Shown here piece after piece: positions 16,374 to 24,399 of a DNA stretch of 64,000 bases. The position numbers were made by a program, and so were the translations under genes. This stretch comes from JACCZX01 sp038216465 (GTDB lineage Bacteria; Pseudomonadota; Gammaproteobacteria; Burkholderiales; Burkholderiaceae_F). The DNA lies in NCBI GenBank assembly GCA_038216465.1, contig JBBQQC010000005.1:1-64000 (forward strand). Direction: 5' to 3'. Every line of letters begins with the position of its first letter. Position 1 is the stretch's first letter. Below the pieces are notes generated by a model, which saw only the letters and a list, made by a program, of their open reading frames with translations, had not been told where the DNA came from and made no database searches.

Positions 16374-17053
16374 TAGTGCTTGTGCCGCTGCAGGATATTC
16401 AAAAACTCTTCCATGAAGCTCTCGAAGCGGTTCGCCAACCGGTCGATGTCGTTGGCAAAGCGGTTGTAGGCCACCACGGCCGGTATCGCCGCGAACAGGC
16501 CAATTGCGGTCGCAACCAGCGCCTCCGCAATGCCGGGCGCCACGCTGGCGAGATTGGCCTGCTGCAGATTCGACAGACCCGTGAACGCGTGCATGATTCC
16601 CCACACCGTGCCGAACAACCCGATATACGGGCTGACCGAGCCCACCGAGGCCAGGAAGTTCAGGCGCGCCTCAAGCGAATCCATTTCGCGCTGGTACGCG
16701 GCCCGCATCGCGCGGCGCGCGCCGTCGAGCATCGCTGGCCGGTCTTCAGACGTCGCCGAGCGCGCGCGCAGCTTCAGGTACTCACCCATGCCTGCTTCGA
16801 AGATGCGCTCCTCGGCCCCCGCCTTGCGGCGTGGGTTCGATGCGATTTCGAACAGTCGCGACAGGTCGGCGCCGCCCCAAAACTGCTTCTCGAATTCGTT
16901 CGTCTCGCGCTTCGCACGCTTGATCGAGAACTGTTTCTGAAAAATTGCCGTCCACGACGCGATCGACAGCACGGCGAGCAGCAACATCACGAGCTGGACC
17001 ACGAGCGTGGATTTCGTGATCAGTGACAGGATCGAGAGGTCGGTTGGCGTCAT
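16373..17053 (-). CDS. tolQ: Tol-Pal system protein TolQ
   Basis: 226 residues, MotA/TolQ/ExbB family. The first transmembrane helix is at about 16-36; the other two are in the C-terminal half around GSVSPYIGLFGTVWGIMHAF and the segment APGIAEALVATAIGLFAAIPAV. It powers TolA with the proton gradient in the inner membrane. ATG 17053 overlaps the ybgC stop as ATGA. The longer open frame upstream lies within ybgC and has no family similarity. Confidence 0.97.
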   Translation of the reverse strand: MTPTDLSILSLITKSTLVVQLVMLLLAVLSIASWTAIFQKQFSIKRAKRETNEFEKQFWGGADLSRLFEIASNPRRKAGAEERIFEAGMGEYLKLRARSATSEDRPAMLDGARRAMRAAYQREMDSLEARLNFLASVGSVSPYIGLFGTVWGIMHAFTGLSNLQQANLASVAPGIAEALVATAIGLFAAIPAVVAYNRFANDIDRLANRFESFMEEFLNILQRHKH

Positions 17054-17472
17054 CACAGAAGTTCTGGTGTTCGTTCGAGTGTGGTGCGTAGCTGCGCCGG
17101 CAAGGGTGCCGGCATCAGCGTGTCCGATTCGATACAACCGACCCGCACACGTGCAGTCGCCAGCAGCGCAGCACCACGCCGGGCCGACTGCTCGAACACC
17201 ATCGAGGCGCTGCCGACGCGCACCACGCGCACGTCCAGCTCGACCACATCGTCGAGCTTTGCGGGCAGTTTGAAGTCGCACTCGATGCGCGAGATCACGA
17301 AGCGCAGACCCAGCTCGTCGGCGACTTTCTGCTGCCCGAAGCCCACCGAACGCAACCATTCGGTGCGCGCCCGCTCGAAGAACTTGAGATAGTTGGCGTA
17401 GTAGACGATGCCGCAGGTGTCCGTGTCTTCGTAGTAAACGCGGATCGTCCAGCTAAAGGGTTTTTCGGCCAC
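17053..17472 (-). CDS. ybgC: Tol-Pal-associated acyl-CoA thioesterase YbgC
   Basis: 139 residues, 4-hydroxybenzoyl-CoA-thioesterase hotdog type. The catalytic motif YYEDTDTCGIVYYANYLKF has the conserved Asp. YbgC is the usual first gene of tol-pal operons and hydrolyses short-chain or ACP-linked acyl thioesters near the membrane. The start is GTG at 17472; no ATG is near. A TATACT -10 box lies about 40 nt upstream on the minus strand, so this gene likely heads the operon. Confidence 0.95.
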   Translation of the reverse strand: MAEKPFSWTIRVYYEDTDTCGIVYYANYLKFFERARTEWLRSVGFGQQKVADELGLRFVISRIECDFKLPAKLDDVVELDVRVVRVGSASMVFEQSARRGAALLATARVRVGCIESDTLMPAPLPAQLRTTLERTPELL

Positions 17473-17512
17473 TAGGATCGCGACGTCGGTCGCGAAGTTT
17501 TGGTTGCAGCGC

Positions 17513-17518
17513 AGTATA
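17513..17518 (-). promoter_or_regulatory. Candidate -10 box (TATACT) for the ybgC-tol-pal operon
   Basis: TATACT on the minus strand, 41 nt before the ybgC GTG, in the 123-nt divergent gap between the tol operon and the ABC-transporter operon. The -35 region 17 nt upstream (GCCCGC) is poor, so the call rests on the -10 match and position only. Confidence 0.35.
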
Positions 17519-17595
17519 GGGCGCTAGCACTGTGAGCGGGCCGCGTGCTTTTTGAGCCGGCAATTAGAATCGGGCGGTAATCGATGGAGGTGACG

Positions 17596-19827
17596 ATGCG
17601 ATTGGCAAGCTGGCTGTTGCTGCTGAGTTCGACCGCGGCCATGCTGTCAGGCTGCGACCGCATTACCAATAGCCCGCACCAGGCCGGCGCCGAAAAGACC
17701 AATACCTTCTTTAACGGGTTTCAGGAGCGCTCTCCAAAGTATCTCGACCCGACGGCGTCGTATTCGGTCGACGAGGTGCCGTTCCTCTATTCGATCTTCG
17801 AGCCGCCGTATCGCTTCCATTATCTGAAGCGTCCGTACGAAATAATGCCTCGCGCAGCCGAGGCAATCGCCGTTCCGCGCAACTACGACAAGGACGGCCG
17901 CGAGCTGTCCGCCGATGCGCCGGGCCCGGAGATCGCCGAGTCGGTCTACGACATCAAGATAAAGACGGGGATCAAGTTCGCGCCGCATCCGGCGTTCGCC
18001 ACGGACGCAAGCGATAAGTACCTCTATCACGCGCTGACAGAAGCCGAGGTCGGCAACAAGCGCACTCCGTTTGACTTCGAGCATCAGGGCACGCGCGAAC
18101 TGACCGCGCACGACTACGTGTATGCGATCCGGCGCCTGGCGACGACGCGAATCAAGTCTCCGTCGTTCTCACCACTGGCAGAGAAGATCAAGGGGCTGAA
18201 GGAGTACGGCGAGCAGATCACCGTCATCGACGAGAAACTGCGAAACGGTCGTCCGTTGACAGACCGCAGCCTGCCGTTTCTGGACTTTCGGGCCTACCCG
18301 TTCGCAGGCGTTGAAGCGCTTGACGATCACACGCTGCGCATCCGGCTCGTCGGCAAATATCCGCAGTTCAAGTACTGGATGACGCTGGGCTTCTTTGCAC
18401 CGGTGCCGTGGGAGGCCGACAAGTTTTATGCGCAGCCAGGAATGGCAGCCAACAACCTGACGATGAACGACTGGCCGGTCGGCACCGGTCCCTACATGTT
18501 GACCGAGTCGCAGGTCAATCGCCGGCACGTGCTGACGCGCAATCCGAATTTTCGCGGCGAGCCGTACCCGTGCGAGGGTGAGAGCACCGACCAGGCGGCC
18601 GGGCTGCTGGCAGACTGCGGCAAGACGATGCCGTTCATCGACCGCGTTGTCTTCACGATTGAAAAGGAGAAGATTCCGCACAAGACCAAGTTCATGCAGG
18701 GGTATTACGACAATCCGGAGATCTCGCGCCACGACTGGCTGCTCGACATCGATTACGACGTCAAGAACTCGGAAAAAGTCGCACGCCTTTTCAAGGAGCG
18801 CGGAATCCAGATGCCGCGCACTCTGGAAAGCTCCAACTGGTATCTCGGCTTCAACTGGTGGGATCCAACGGTCGGCAAAGGCAAGACCGCCGACCAGCAG
18901 GTTCGCAACCGCAAACTGCGACAGGCGCTGTCGATTGCCATCGACTGGGAAGAGTTCGTGCGTGTTTTTGAAAGCAAGGCGGCCGGCGAACCGGCGATGA
19001 GCGCGGTGCCCCCTGGGGTATTCGGCTTCCGGCCGGACGGGATCAACCGGGTCGTGTACGACGTGGTCGACGGAAAGCCGAAGCGCAAACCGATCGAAGT
19101 TGCCAAGAAGCTACTGGCTGAAGCCGGTTACCCGGACGGACGCGACGCCACATCCGGTCAACCGTTGGTGCTGAACTATGACTACCAGCGCACATTGACC
19201 CCGGAACTAAAGGCCGAAGTCGAGTGGATGGTCAAACAGTTCGCAAAGATAGGCGTCCAGCTCGAGCTGCGCGCGACCGATTACAACCGCTTTCAGGACA
19301 AGGCCGACAAAGGCAGCCTGCAAATTTTCTGGTGGGGCTGGCAGGCCGATTACCCCGACGCCGAGAACTTCCTGTTCCTGTTGTACGGCCCGAATTCCCA
19401 AGCGTTGACGCAAGGCAACGGCAACAACACCGCGAACTATCAAAGTCCGGAGTTCGACAAGCTGTTCGAGGAAATGAAGTACCTGGACGACGGGCCACGC
19501 AAGCAGCAGGTCATGGACCAGATGGTCGCAATCATGCAGCAGGATGCGCCATGGGCGTTTGGTTACAACCCGTACGCGGGCTCCGTGCATCATCAGTGGG
19601 TCAGCAACGTCAAGCCATCGCCGCAGATAGCGGACCGCCTGATGTACATGAAGATCGACCCTGTTCTGCGGGCGGCCAAGATCGCCGAATGGAACAACCC
19701 GATCTGGTGGCCGATTGTCCTGATCGCGCTGGCGCTGATCGCGGCGGTAGTTCCGGCGTTTCGAACCTGGAAGCGGCGCGAGCGCGAAAATGCGGCCCGC
19801 GGTCTGGCGGTTAGCGGAGCCGAGTAG
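17596..19827 (+). CDS. Peptide-type ABC transporter substrate-binding lipoprotein with C-terminal membrane helix
   Basis: 743 residues, larger than typical OppA/DppA proteins (about 540). ATG 17596 is chosen because GGAGGTGA lies just upstream; an earlier in-frame ATG at 17584 is inside that site. A lipobox LSGC places the lipidated cysteine at residue 20. The middle has the SBP_bac_5 signatures YDIKIKTGIKFAPHPAF and GTGPYMLTESQVNRRHVL, and a KLRQALSIAIDWEEFVRVF stretch. Residues about 702-722 form a transmembrane helix followed by RTWKRRERE, a positive-inside tail. It heads a four-gene operon with two permeases and an ATPase. Peptide or opine-like cargo is the family expectation. Confidence 0.9.
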   Translation: MRLASWLLLLSSTAAMLSGCDRITNSPHQAGAEKTNTFFNGFQERSPKYLDPTASYSVDEVPFLYSIFEPPYRFHYLKRPYEIMPRAAEAIAVPRNYDKDGRELSADAPGPEIAESVYDIKIKTGIKFAPHPAFATDASDKYLYHALTEAEVGNKRTPFDFEHQGTRELTAHDYVYAIRRLATTRIKSPSFSPLAEKIKGLKEYGEQITVIDEKLRNGRPLTDRSLPFLDFRAYPFAGVEALDDHTLRIRLVGKYPQFKYWMTLGFFAPVPWEADKFYAQPGMAANNLTMNDWPVGTGPYMLTESQVNRRHVLTRNPNFRGEPYPCEGESTDQAAGLLADCGKTMPFIDRVVFTIEKEKIPHKTKFMQGYYDNPEISRHDWLLDIDYDVKNSEKVARLFKERGIQMPRTLESSNWYLGFNWWDPTVGKGKTADQQVRNRKLRQALSIAIDWEEFVRVFESKAAGEPAMSAVPPGVFGFRPDGINRVVYDVVDGKPKRKPIEVAKKLLAEAGYPDGRDATSGQPLVLNYDYQRTLTPELKAEVEWMVKQFAKIGVQLELRATDYNRFQDKADKGSLQIFWWGWQADYPDAENFLFLLYGPNSQALTQGNGNNTANYQSPEFDKLFEEMKYLDDGPRKQQVMDQMVAIMQQDAPWAFGYNPYAGSVHHQWVSNVKPSPQIADRLMYMKIDPVLRAAKIAEWNNPIWWPIVLIALALIAAVVPAFRTWKRRERENAARGLAVSGAE

Positions 19828-20804
19828 TGGCCAACTACATCGTGCGCCGCGCGCTCTATGCGGTGCTGATCCTGATCGGCGTGAACCTGCTGACGTTCAC
19901 GCTGTTTTTCGCTGTCAACTCGCCCGACAACATCGCGCGCCTGAACATCGGCGGCAAGCGCGTCTCCGCCGACGCCATCGAGAAATGGAAGGCCGAGCGT
20001 GGTTACGACAAACCTTTGTGGTTCAACCGCAGTGCCCAGGGCGCTGAAAAGTTCACCAAGACGATCTTCTATGACCGATCGGTGCGCCTGTTCACGCTGG
20101 ACTTCGGTACCAGCGACAGTGGGCGCGATATCCAGCACGAGATCGGCACCCGCTTGCTGGTAAGCCTGACGCTGGCCGGCCCGATGCTGTTGCTGACAGT
20201 CATCGTTGCAGTTTCATTCTCCCTGTTGCTCGTTTTTTTCCGTGCGAGCTATCTCGACTTCTGGGGCACCGTGCTGTGCGTTGTGATGATGTCGATCTCA
20301 AGCTTGTTCTACATCATCATGGCGCAATGGTTCTTCGGCAAGATGCTGAAGCTCGTACCGTTGTCCGGCTTCGTCCCGGGGCTCAGCTTGCTGAAGTTTC
20401 TCGCGCTACCGATCATCGTCGGCATCATCTTTCAACTCGGCTCGGAAGCGCGGCTTTTCCGCGCGATGTTGCTCGAGGAAGCCAACAAGGATTACGTTCG
20501 CACCGCCCGCTCGAAAGGATTGTCTGAAGCCGTGGTGCTGTTCCGCCACGTTCTGCGCAATACCTGGTTGCCCGTGCTGACAAACATCAGCGCACTGCTG
20601 CCGTATGCCTTCCTGGGCTCGATCGTCTTCGAGTCCTTCTTCGGCATTCCCGGCCTGGGCACGTATGTAATCGAGGCGATCGGCGGGCAGGATTTCGCGA
20701 TCGTGCACGTGATGGTTTTCCTCGGTTCGCTGCTTTACATCCTGGCGTATCTCGTCACCGACATCGCATACACATTCGTCGATCCGAGGGTACGGCTTGC
20801 CTAA
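19827..20804 (+). CDS. ABC transporter permease (OppB/YejB-like)
   Basis: 325 residues from GTG, overlapping the binding-protein stop by 1 nt. The N terminus (YIVRRALYAVLILIGVNLLT) is typical of OppB-type permeases. The EAA loop is EEANKDYVRTARSKGLSEAVVLFRH, where the permease contacts the ATPase. About six membrane helices are visible. Together with the next gene it forms the inner-membrane channel. The last 8 nt overlap the following permease. Confidence 0.92.
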   Translation: MANYIVRRALYAVLILIGVNLLTFTLFFAVNSPDNIARLNIGGKRVSADAIEKWKAERGYDKPLWFNRSAQGAEKFTKTIFYDRSVRLFTLDFGTSDSGRDIQHEIGTRLLVSLTLAGPMLLLTVIVAVSFSLLLVFFRASYLDFWGTVLCVVMMSISSLFYIIMAQWFFGKMLKLVPLSGFVPGLSLLKFLALPIIVGIIFQLGSEARLFRAMLLEEANKDYVRTARSKGLSEAVVLFRHVLRNTWLPVLTNISALLPYAFLGSIVFESFFGIPGLGTYVIEAIGGQDFAIVHVMVFLGSLLYILAYLVTDIAYTFVDPRVRLA

Positions 20805-22239
20805 ATTTGTCTTCCTTTGGACCGACTTCGTGCTGTGGTTGGTGGTCGTCGGGGTGGCTTTCTACGTCTGGCGTGTAAGCCACAACGCGCGCGCTCAGGC
20901 CAACTGGTCGCATGTCTTGCGCGACGCACCCGCGATGTGTGCTGCGGTGGTGCTCGCGGTATTCATCACGATTGCATTGCTGGATTCGGTGCACTTTCGC
21001 CCGCGGTTGCCCGCGGCTGAAGGGGCCGCCGCAACCGCGCAGATTGCCTACGGCACTCGCACCCTCTCAATCTTCGATGCATTGATGGCGCACGCGACTG
21101 AATCGCGTGAGAAAACGTATTCCACGCCTGTTGCGTACTGGTCGTTTCAAAAGGAAACGCAGGTTATCGCCGGCAAGGAAGTGCGCGGCAATCCGCGCCT
21201 GGCTTTCGGCGGTTCGCATTTGAAGGACCCCGAACGCGAATGGACTGCCGACATCGCGGCGCGCTCGTTGCAGGGGCTGCTGCTGGGCCTGGTTGCCGGC
21301 GTCGCGATCGCAGTCGCTGCCGCCGCGTTGGTTGGCCGCAAGCACGGAGGTCTGCGTAATTCGCTGACGCAGATCGCTCGCGGCGCCACGGAGATTCCGT
21401 GGCGTCCGATGCTGATCACGACGATCGCAATGGCGATGATCATCGGCTGGCTGGCCGCGCTGTGGCCTTATTACCACCCTTTTGGCACCGATCGCACCGG
21501 CAACGACGTGCTCTATCAGGCGCTGAAGAGCATTCGCACCGCCGTCGTGATTGGCTCGCTGGCGACGATCGCGACACTGCCGTTAGCGATCGTGCTCGGC
21601 ATCCTGGCCGGATACTTCAAAGGCTGGGTCGACGATGGAATCCAGTATTTCTATACGGTGCTGTCGTCGATTCCGCCGATCCTGTTGGTGGCAGCTTTCG
21701 TGCTGTTGATCAACGTCTATATCGATCAGCACGCCGATGTTTTTGAAACCGGCGTCGAGCGCGCCGAGTTTCGATTGTTCCTGCTGTGCTTGATTCTCGG
21801 TGTCACTGGTTGGGCTACGTTGTGCAGGCTGCTGCGCGCCGAAACTTTGAAAATTTCGGAGCTTGACTATGTGCAGGCTGCGCGCGCGTTCGGCGTCAGC
21901 AAGTGGCACGTGATGGCGCGGCATGTGTTGCCGAACGTGATGCACCTGGTTCTGATCGTTGCGGTGCTGGATTTCTCCGCATTGGTGCTGTACGAGGCCG
22001 TACTTTCCTACGTGGGAGTTGGTGTCGACCCCAACTCGTCGTCGTTCGGTTCGATGATCAACCTCGCGCGCAGCGAGATGTCGCGCGATCCGGTGGTGTG
22101 GTGGAACCTCGCGACGGCGTTCACCTTCATGCTTGCTCTCGTGCTGGCTGCCAATTTTTTTGCCGACGCCGTGCGTGAAGCATTCGATCCGCGCGCGCGT
22201 GTGTTCCGGCCGCGCAAGGTGCTGAAGGAAGCTGCGTGA
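20797..22239 (+). CDS. ABC transporter permease (OppC/YejE-like) with extended N-terminal half
   Basis: 480 residues, against about 300-340 for OppC and YejE. The start is TTG at 20797; no other start gives the first helix (FVLWLVVVGVAFYVW). Two early helices and a soluble stretch of about 100 residues (RPRLPAAEGAAATAQ onward, then SFQKETQVIAGKEVRGNP) precede the usual FGTDRTGNDVLYQALKS motif and the EAA loop ELDYVQAARAFGVSKWHVM. The inserted region is probably periplasmic and could contact the binding protein. It overlaps both neighbouring genes. Confidence 0.9.
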   Translation: MPKFVFLWTDFVLWLVVVGVAFYVWRVSHNARAQANWSHVLRDAPAMCAAVVLAVFITIALLDSVHFRPRLPAAEGAAATAQIAYGTRTLSIFDALMAHATESREKTYSTPVAYWSFQKETQVIAGKEVRGNPRLAFGGSHLKDPEREWTADIAARSLQGLLLGLVAGVAIAVAAAALVGRKHGGLRNSLTQIARGATEIPWRPMLITTIAMAMIIGWLAALWPYYHPFGTDRTGNDVLYQALKSIRTAVVIGSLATIATLPLAIVLGILAGYFKGWVDDGIQYFYTVLSSIPPILLVAAFVLLINVYIDQHADVFETGVERAEFRLFLLCLILGVTGWATLCRLLRAETLKISELDYVQAARAFGVSKWHVMARHVLPNVMHLVLIVAVLDFSALVLYEAVLSYVGVGVDPNSSSFGSMINLARSEMSRDPVVWWNLATAFTFMLALVLAANFFADAVREAFDPRARVFRPRKVLKEAA

Positions 22240-24116
22240 GCGAAACGGCGCTTGCGGTCGAAAGTCTGGGTACCGTGCTCGATACCGACACGGGTCTGGT
22301 GCGCGCGGTCGATGCGCTATCGCTCTCCATCAAGCGCGGGGAGACGTTTGCACTGGTCGGGGAATCGGGCTGCGGTAAATCGATGACCGCGCTTTCAATT
22401 CTGCGCTTGTTGCCCGATAACGGCAGAGTCGATGCGGGACGCGTCAATCTTGCAGGCATGGAAGTAACGGCGCTGCCCGAGGCGCGCATGCGCGACGTTC
22501 GGGGCCGCCGCATCAGCATCATCTTTCAGGAGCCCGGTACCAGCTTGAACCCGGTGCTTCGTGTCGGCGTCCAGATTGTCGAAGTGATTGAGCGCCACAC
22601 CGCGCTCAAAGGCCCCGCGTCGCGCGCCAAGGCGCTGCAATGGCTGCAGCGCGTCGGCCTGCCGGAGGCGGAACGGCGCATCGACAGCTATCCGTTTGAA
22701 CTCTCCGGCGGCCAAAAGCAGCGCGTGATGATTGCGATTGCGCTTGCTGCCGAGCCAGACGTGTTGATCGCCGACGAACCGACGACTGCGCTCGACGTGA
22801 CGATTCAGAAGCAGATTCTCGAGCTGCTGGTCGAGCTGCAAAAAGCGCAAGGCATGGCGATGCTGCTGATCACGCACGATCTAGGGATCGTCAGCGAGGT
22901 CGCGCATCGGATTGCACTGATGTACGCCGGCCAGATCGTCGAGGTTGCCGAGGCGCAGGAGTTTTTCGCGCGGCCGTTGCACCCCTACGCGCAATTGCTG
23001 TTGGCGGCGCTTCCGAGCACCCAGAAGCGCGGCGAACGGCTGGCCGCTATTCCGGGCAAGGTGCCAGCACTCAACCAGTTGTTTACCGGATGCCGCTTTG
23101 CCGATCGCTGCCCCTGGGTGCACGCTGAGTGCGTCGCAGCTCCGCCACCGCTATTCGAGCCGACAGCCGACCATTTGGTCCGCTGTGTTCTATATAAGAC
23201 CGGGCTAACGCCCGACCCGCGCGTAACACGGAAGGATGCTTCACAAGCCCTATCCGCCGAGCTCCCGGAAGCGCGCGCAGCGCCATCGGATCCATCAGAG
23301 GCGCCGCTACTGCAGGTTCGCGACTACCGTGTCTACTTCCCGATTCGACAGGGGCTATTGAAGCGCACGATCGGCTACGTCAAGGCGGTCGACGGCATTT
23401 CGTTCGAACTCGCGGCTGGGCGCACGCTGGCGCTGGTCGGTGAATCGGGATGCGGCAAGACGACCACGGGGAAAGCACTGCTGCAGCTGCTCCGAGGAAT
23501 CGCCCGCATCGAGGGAGAAGCAAAGCTCGACGGCCAGCCACTCGATCGCCTTGACGGCGACCACCTGCATCAGGCGCGCCGCAAGATGCAGATCATCTTC
23601 CAGGATCCGTTTTCCTCGCTCAATCCACGGATGCGGGTTTCCGAAATTCTTGAGGAAGGCATCGTCGCATTGCGGCCCAACGTCGAGGCCGCGCAGAGGC
23701 GATCCGAAGTGCAGGCGTTGCTCGAGAAAGTCGGATTGCGCGCCGACGCCGTCGATCGCTACCCGCACGAGTTTTCCGGCGGTCAGCGTCAGCGGCTGGC
23801 CATTGCGCGGGCACTGGCGGTCGAGCCGCGACTGATCGTCTGCGACGAACCGACGTCTGCGCTCGACGTGTCGGTGCAGGCGCAGATTCTGAATCTGCTG
23901 CGGCAACTGCAAGACGAACTCGGCGTCGCGTATCTCTTCATCACGCACAACTTCGGAGTGGTGGAGTATCTGGCGCACGACATCGCGGTGATGAAGGACG
24001 GGAAAATCATTGAGGCCGGCCCTGCGGCCGACGTGCTGCAGCGTCCGCGTCACCTGTATACGCAAGCGTTGCTCGCGGCCGTGCCGCGGGTTGGCTCGTT
24101 GCGCCGCGCCGCCTAG
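22236..24116 (+). CDS. ABC transporter ATP-binding protein with two fused ATPase domains (YejF/GsiA-like)
   Basis: 626 residues from GTG, overlapping the permease stop as GTGA. The two nucleotide-binding domains are each complete. Domain 1 has GESGCGKS, LSGGQKQR and IADEPTTALD, plus the Cys-rich OppD-type tail CRFADRCPWVHAEC. Domain 2 has GESGCGKT, FSGGQRQR and VCDEPTSALD. The fused layout equals OppD plus OppF and lets one polypeptide serve both permeases. It is the last gene of the operon, followed by 283 nt without a gene. Confidence 0.95.
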   Translation: MSETALAVESLGTVLDTDTGLVRAVDALSLSIKRGETFALVGESGCGKSMTALSILRLLPDNGRVDAGRVNLAGMEVTALPEARMRDVRGRRISIIFQEPGTSLNPVLRVGVQIVEVIERHTALKGPASRAKALQWLQRVGLPEAERRIDSYPFELSGGQKQRVMIAIALAAEPDVLIADEPTTALDVTIQKQILELLVELQKAQGMAMLLITHDLGIVSEVAHRIALMYAGQIVEVAEAQEFFARPLHPYAQLLLAALPSTQKRGERLAAIPGKVPALNQLFTGCRFADRCPWVHAECVAAPPPLFEPTADHLVRCVLYKTGLTPDPRVTRKDASQALSAELPEARAAPSDPSEAPLLQVRDYRVYFPIRQGLLKRTIGYVKAVDGISFELAAGRTLALVGESGCGKTTTGKALLQLLRGIARIEGEAKLDGQPLDRLDGDHLHQARRKMQIIFQDPFSSLNPRMRVSEILEEGIVALRPNVEAAQRRSEVQALLEKVGLRADAVDRYPHEFSGGQRQRLAIARALAVEPRLIVCDEPTSALDVSVQAQILNLLRQLQDELGVAYLFITHNFGVVEYLAHDIAVMKDGKIIEAGPAADVLQRPRHLYTQALLAAVPRVGSLRRAA

Positions 24117-24305
24117 GGTTACTCCCCGGACGCGAGACCGGTTTATCGCAGCGCAATATTTCTGGATCGCACGGGCGTCGCGCTGTGTTTTCAATACAAC
24201 ACGCACTACTCATCGCGCTGCACTTTGTTGCATTCGCGTGACCCGACGTTGAGAATCAGCCCGTTCGCACGTCTGAGTAGATCCGGAGTCGAGCCATCGC
24301 CGAAT

Positions 24306-24338
24306 AAACCCGTGTCCCAAGACGCGGGTTTTGCTTTT
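24306..24338 (+). terminator. Terminator-like hairpin after the ABC operon, upstream of the first TonB receptor
   Basis: AAACCCGTG (24306-24314) pairs with CGCGGGTTT (24323-24331), a 9-bp stem with one G-U pair and an 8-nt loop, followed by TGCTTTT. It sits 190 nt after the ATPase stop and 69 nt before the receptor ATG. It may end the ABC transcript or act as an attenuator in the receptor leader. Confidence 0.55.
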
Positions 24339-24380
24339 CGGGCGGGCTGAATTCCGGCGCCAGACAAGCGCCAACTTTCA

Positions 24381-24397
24381 AATTCCTCGGGGGAATT
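24381..24397 (+). promoter_or_regulatory. Small hairpin covering the ribosome-binding site of the first TonB receptor
   Basis: AATTCC (24381-24386) and GGAATT (24392-24397) are perfect complements around the loop TCGGG. The Shine-Dalgarno GGGGGA occupies the loop and 3' arm, and the ATG begins 2 nt after the hairpin. Such an arrangement could lower translation unless it is opened. The complementarity is seen; the effect is inferred. Confidence 0.4.
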
Positions 24398-24399
24398 CC

